A stretch of 64,000 nucleotides of DNA from Hsuehochloa calcarea (Eukaryota > Streptophyta > Magnoliopsida > Poales > Poaceae): the NCBI GenBank assembly GCA_036346395.1, contig CM070598.1, forward strand, positions 9,469,517-9,533,516. Reading direction: 5' to 3'. The notes beneath the pieces were generated by a model, which saw nothing but the letters and a program-made list of their open reading frames with translations, was not told the origin of the DNA and did no database searches. The position numbers and the translations under genes are program-made. This document shows positions 59,769 through 64,000 of this stretch, in pieces; position 1 is the first letter of the stretch; every line of letters starts with the position of its first letter.

Positions 59769-60502
59769 CTATTTGCTCTTTCTTGCGAGCTCGGTGTTGT
59801 ACTCCTCGCCTGCCGCCTTGGCCTCGGCCGCCATTTCTCGCTTTTTCTTGCGCTCCCTCTCGCGTGCCTCGCGCTCCCTGCGCCTGCACGCCTTGAGATG
59901 GGCATGCGTCTCCCGCCGGATACGCTGGTTGTGCTCTTCAGTTCGACGCTCCTCCTCCCGGATCTCGCGTCCCCTTTCGGCATTCTACTCCTCGAAGTCG
60001 AGCTGCCATTGGTCGTGTGGGTGGATCTCTAGGTCGATCCACTTGCGGAAGACATAGCGGCTCCGGGGACTACGGGTAGACGTGAGAGATTGTTAGTGCG
60101 TACTCTGAAAGAGAATTGATACGATAACTTACTGTAAGTACTCCTTACCGGCTGCCGATAGTTGCTCGTATCCCAACGGCGGTCGGGATAGTCAGAGGAG
60201 TAGTTAGGACAACCCCGGTAACGCATGCCGAGACTGAGCTGGTGCTTGTATTTGAAGAACTTGCATATGTCCCTGCACCAACAGACGGGCGGCGTCTCCC
60301 CCTCTTGCGGGTGTTGCGGCGAAGGCTCGGTTGGAACGTTCTGGCAGGGGTTGCTGCTACGGGGGGCTTCATTGCGGAGAACTGCCATCCTAGCAAGTCG
60401 CTCTTGGGACCGGGCCTCAATGACCCTAACTTGTTCGACCCGTGCCGTTGAAGCCTTTGCTACATCACGGATCTCGTCCCATTGCTTCTTGAGGTTGTCC
60501 AT
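59769..60502 (-). pseudogene. GRF-zinc-finger-like plant protein, probably broken
   Basis: Exon 1 (60502-60149) encodes MDNLKKQWDEIRDVAKAS and the start of a GRF-like finger, PVCWCRDICKFFKYKHQLSL and GMRYRGCPNYS. Exon 2 (from about 60069) encodes RYVFRKWIDLEIHPHDQW and a long charged helix rich in Arg and Glu, ending at TAG 59769-59771. An in-frame TAG at 59985-59987 cuts the helix, and the obvious donor (CCG|GTAAGG) and acceptor (GTAG|TCCCC) are out of phase for the RYVFRKWID frame. Function unknown; similar small families in grasses often sit in transposons. Confidence 0.5.
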
Positions 60503-60659
60503 CCCAGCGTGGTGAAGCAAGCTCTGGTGTAGCGTTGGGTTTGGTTGTGTGGTTTTCTCTCGTAGATGACTTGCACCTCCTTTTATAAGACAGAGGGTTG
60601 GCATGGCGTGGTTGTTAGAGTGTTGTCTAATCTTTTTGTAGAGAGAAGTCATGTCCCAT

Positions 60660-61560
60660 TTTTTGAAGTGTTGTCTTTTGGTAGGAAAAGCTGGGGAAGC
60701 ATAGTGTTGTCACGTCTTGCTTTGCAGAGTCCTCTCTCGTCCTGGTTTGATAGGGCTTGGCAAGACGTGGCTTGAAAATCGGTCCTTAATTGACTTGGGC
60801 GACTTTTCAAAATAACTCCTGAACCTTGATCATAGAAATGGCTCGATCCGTGTATCAACGCGCACTATCCAAACATACAATTTCGCCCAAGTCCAAACGA
60901 ACTTTTATTTTATTTTTTCAAGTTAAATCATTTTCTAAAATTTTCATAGTAAAAGCAATATCATAGCATCATGTTAAATCATAGTTGATCATTTGTCTAA
61001 ATTCCCTAAATTAAATATTTTTGATCTAGGCTTTATCTAAGCATAAAGTCTTTCAATAAAAGCATCTTGTTAATACTATTATGTTACTAGAGTTTTATCT
61101 AAGGTGACAAGATGTGAGGGATTGATGACCAAGAATTGTCAACAACATATCAGTAAGACAACCTCCAAGATTAGAATCATAATCTCTAAATCAATCTATT
61201 AAGTCTATTGATCCACCACTCTATATTATTCCACCATTATATGCAGATCAACCAAACACTATTATTCAATTAACTCCACCAATCTTATTAATTCTCTACA
61301 ATTCAATCAATGCACCTGAATTTCATTCATAACTTACTATAATAATCCAACTTTATTATTTATTCATCACCTAAACATGATCACCTTGTCAAAACTAAAC
61401 TTTCAACAATCACTACTAATACATTCATTTCTACTAAGATTCCTTCTAAATACAATTATTCTATCATAAGCTATATATCCACTATAACCAAACTATCTTG
61501 TTAATACCATAAAGTTTACACATACTTATCGATTCAACCTAATCCACCAAAATTAACATC
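60660..61560. other. AT-rich intergenic DNA
   Basis: No gene or clear element is seen. Confidence 0.35.
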
Positions 61561-62290
61561 ATGAATTGATAATCCTATAATCCAACCTCCAACAATAATC
61601 TAGTTCTACAATCTCATATCCAACACAATCCATTTCTATAATCCATCATCCATCAATTCGATATTCATCAATAATCTATTTCTAAAATCCATCAAAGGTA
61701 TACTTCTATAACACAACCAATATTTATTTCTATAATCCAACAAGATATACTCCAATAATCCAATGAGACATATTCTAACAATCCAACAATAATGTATTTC
61801 TACAATCCAATATCCAATGATCATTATCTCTAAAAACCCAACATCCAACCATAATCCATTTCTATAATTCGATATCAACAGTCTAGTATCAACAATTATA
61901 TATTCTAATAATCCAGCAAAATATACCGTATAATCCAAACAAGATATATTTCTATAATCCATCCAAAATATCTCTATAATCCAATCAAGATTTATTTCTA
62001 AAATCCCACCAAGATTTATTCCTATAATCCAACATCGATCAATCATTTATTTCTATAATCCACATCCGTCAATATTGCATTTGTATGATTCAATCTCTGG
62101 CAATTATTCAATCATATAATCCAACAATCAACAATTGTATAATTCTATAATCAATATCCAAGAATCATGTATTCATACCATCCAACTTTCATTCATCGTA
62201 TATTGCTATAATCCAATAATAAGGGATTCTTATGATCGAACATCCAACAGTAATGTATTATTATAATCCAATCCTTTCAATTCCTAACCC
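61560..62290. repeat. Degenerate tandem repeat of TTTCTATAATCCAAC-like units
   Basis: The words 'tataatccaa', 'tctataatcc' and 'aacatccaaca' recur about every 15-45 bases with many substitutions. On the minus strand the repeat translates into recurring WIIEI and LDYRN, which gives a long but meaningless open frame. Confidence 0.75.
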
Positions 62291-62499
62291 CTAAATACAT
62301 CACATTCGAAAAGATTCTTCATACTGTCTATCTTAACAATAAATAGCTATACATTGAATTTGGGAATAACTATAAATCTTAATACAAGAATTTAAATTAC
62401 TTAAATATAAATACGCATGCAATAACAATTTAAACCAGAATTTAAATAATTTAAAACACTAGGATTTAGATATGATCAAAGGATATAACTTGCCTTGCT

Positions 62500-64000
62500 T
62501 ATTTAGTTGTTGTTATTTAACGGCATCGAAATCCGGTTCTCCGAAATAGTCAAAATCTACACGCGAAAATAAGTCAAACTCAAATAAAATCCAAATAAAC
62601 TCTAAATTAAAAAAAATTGTTCTGAAAGGTAGATATTGCATTTAAATGAATTTATAAATTTGAATCACTCGAATCGGAGCTCGAATGATGGAGAACAGAC
62701 TCTCATAAGTTTGAAAACATATGAAATGATGAAAAATGGATTTTTAGATTTTATGGAATTGATTTTCTAAATAAAAATCAATTTATTATGTCAGCATGAT
62801 GTCAACGGCTGGGATTAATGAATTTTGGCCAAATTATTTTTGAAAAGGAAAAGGGTTGAGCCACTGACATGTGGGCCCATGTCTTATGGACTGGGTCCAC
62901 GAGGACCTCTGGGTCCGCGGTGGAACGGGCGCACAGGAATAGTGCGGCTGCCACGTGGGCTTGACACGCAGGCCACCACGAAGACAAAAGGGCTGAGGTG
63001 GCCGTGAGCTGGCACCAGGGGGCGCTTGATGCAGGCGCGCTACGTGCGGCGAAGGGCTCGCCGTACGAGCCACGGCGAGGCTCGATTGGGGTGCCAAAAG
63101 AAAGAGAGGGGAGAGGTGAGTCTAGGGCTCACGGTTGCAGTGGCGAGGCTAGATGGAGCGGCCGACGGTGAGAGAAAGAGCGGTGGCGGGATGCGGCTCA
63201 TGGTGGCACAGGCTCTTCAGTGAACTTCTAGCGAAGGCAAGGGAGGCCCAATGTAGAACGCAGTGAGTCGGTGCCATCGGTGGAGATGAAGACACTGGAG
63301 AGTCCTTGCTGACGGCGGAATCAACAGCGGGGCAAGCTACAGCCGCAGAGCTTCAACGGCGAATAATGGGAAGGAGAAGGCGAGAAAGAGGGAGGGTGCG
63401 GGGAAAGAGAGAGAGAGAGGAGGAGGGGCGCACAGGGCGTGCCTTTATAGGGGTCGAGGAGGAGTGACACGGGGGCGGCCAGAGCGCCAAGCGAAGTGGG
63501 CGACATGGGCGCGGGTGACGCTAATAGGATGCGGGCGCGAGGCGTGGCCAATGGGTGACAACGCAGTCGCCTTGAGGCGGGCGGGCTCTTGTCGTGACAT
63601 GGGCCTGGAGAAGGCGATAACCTGGGAAGGAGAGGTCGACAAAGTGGGGCCGCCTGTCGATGAGTGAGAGCGAGAGGAGGCGCGGAGCGGGCTACCGTGT
63701 GGGAGTGGGCTAGGGGATTTGGCCGAGCGAGCACAGAAAAGGGAAACGGGCCGGAAAGATTCGCCCTGAAGCGCAAAAGAATTTTAATCTTGATTTTTGA
63801 TTTTCAGAAAAGACAACAACTCAAAATGGCTTTTAGAAAATAGTAAATAAAGTCAAAAAGTACTAGAAAAATACAAAGAAATTTCTTGAATCATTTTGAA
63901 CTTAAGAAAATTATTTCAAACTTAAAGTTGGATTTTATTTTTGCACATAAATTATTTCTAATTTTGGAAAAAATAGGAAAACACTTTTTAAAATCTAGAA
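62500..64000 (-). mobile_element. Possible LTR/promoter block of a Ty3/gypsy-like element
   Basis: AT-rich DNA gives way to a GC-rich block (62850-63780), then AT-rich 'tttt/aaaa' sequence again. On the minus strand a CTATAAAGGC box (63450-63441) is followed by a CT-rich leader, which together look like an LTR promoter. The sentence-like word 'tgacatgtgggcccatg' at 62867 is common in grass gypsy LTRs. No ends or coding domains are visible before the window stops. Confidence 0.3.
63444..63449 (-). promoter_or_regulatory. TATA box on the minus strand
   Basis: TATAAA is followed downstream by GC-rich sequence and a (CT)n-rich leader starting about 30 bases later, a normal plant promoter layout. 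Confidence 0.4.

Noticed and set aside
61636..62046. 136-codon minus frame with many Trp, Ile and Tyr
   Set aside because: It is a translation of the degenerate TATAATCC repeat; the protein repeats WIIEI/LDYRN only because the DNA does.
61560..62290. CRISPR-like array
   Set aside because: Units are degenerate and spacing irregular with no unique spacers; this is a eukaryotic minisatellite-like repeat.

Overview
This is a stretch of a grass (Poaceae) nuclear genome. The genes are split by GT-AG introns, host exons are very GC-rich at third positions, and the gaps are full of LTR retrotransposons of the Angela/BARE-like, Sirevirus-like and short-LTR Ty1/copia kinds usual in grasses. The oligopeptide-transporter exons look rice-like, but I cannot name the species. 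There is nothing prokaryotic and no CRISPR array.

Layout. 1-5.7 kb: non-coding DNA, an ATGAAACT-type minisatellite, and a broken C-terminal half of a progesterone 5-beta-reductase/iridoid-synthase-like (PRISE) gene. 5.7-18.9 kb: a decayed Ty1/copia element broken apart by four later insertions, each now a solo LTR with a recognisable target-site duplication (one is nested inside another). 18.9-22.9 kb: intergenic DNA with a degenerate Ty3/gypsy-like LTR. 22.9-39.4 kb is the genic island: an OPT-family oligopeptide transporter (+), a TORNADO1-like LRR-Roc-COR (ROCO) gene (-), a small secreted X8-domain protein (+), scrambled copia fragments carrying a hAT MITE, and a TMEM256/DUF423 homologue (-). 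40.5-46.1 kb: a CACTA-type element carrying peroxidase gene pieces abuts a short-LTR copia element (-). 46.8-48.7 kb: exon fragments of at least two unrelated genes (PP6-type phosphatase, adenosine kinase) in one orientation, like a gene-capturing transposon. 49.6-59.4 kb: a gag-only Sirevirus-like element (-) with a solo LTR of its own family inside it. 59.7-60.6 kb: a GRF-zinc-finger-like gene fragment. 60.9-64 kb: a degenerate tandem repeat and a GC-rich, LTR-like promoter block.

The host genes do not form a pathway. OPT and the ROCO gene converge (about 0.5 kb apart); ROCO and X8 diverge from a shared gap of about 0.9 kb. The points most worth checking are: (1) the right-hand LTR of the 49.6-59.4 kb element, whose last ~490 bp interleaves LTR sequence with the sequence found left of the insertion, as expected if two haplotypes (with and without the insertion) were merged during assembly; (2) a 226-bp tandem duplication that breaks the GTPase domain of the ROCO gene; (3) the stack of solo LTRs; (4) LTR families that share architecture but carry different arrays of CG-rich palindromes.
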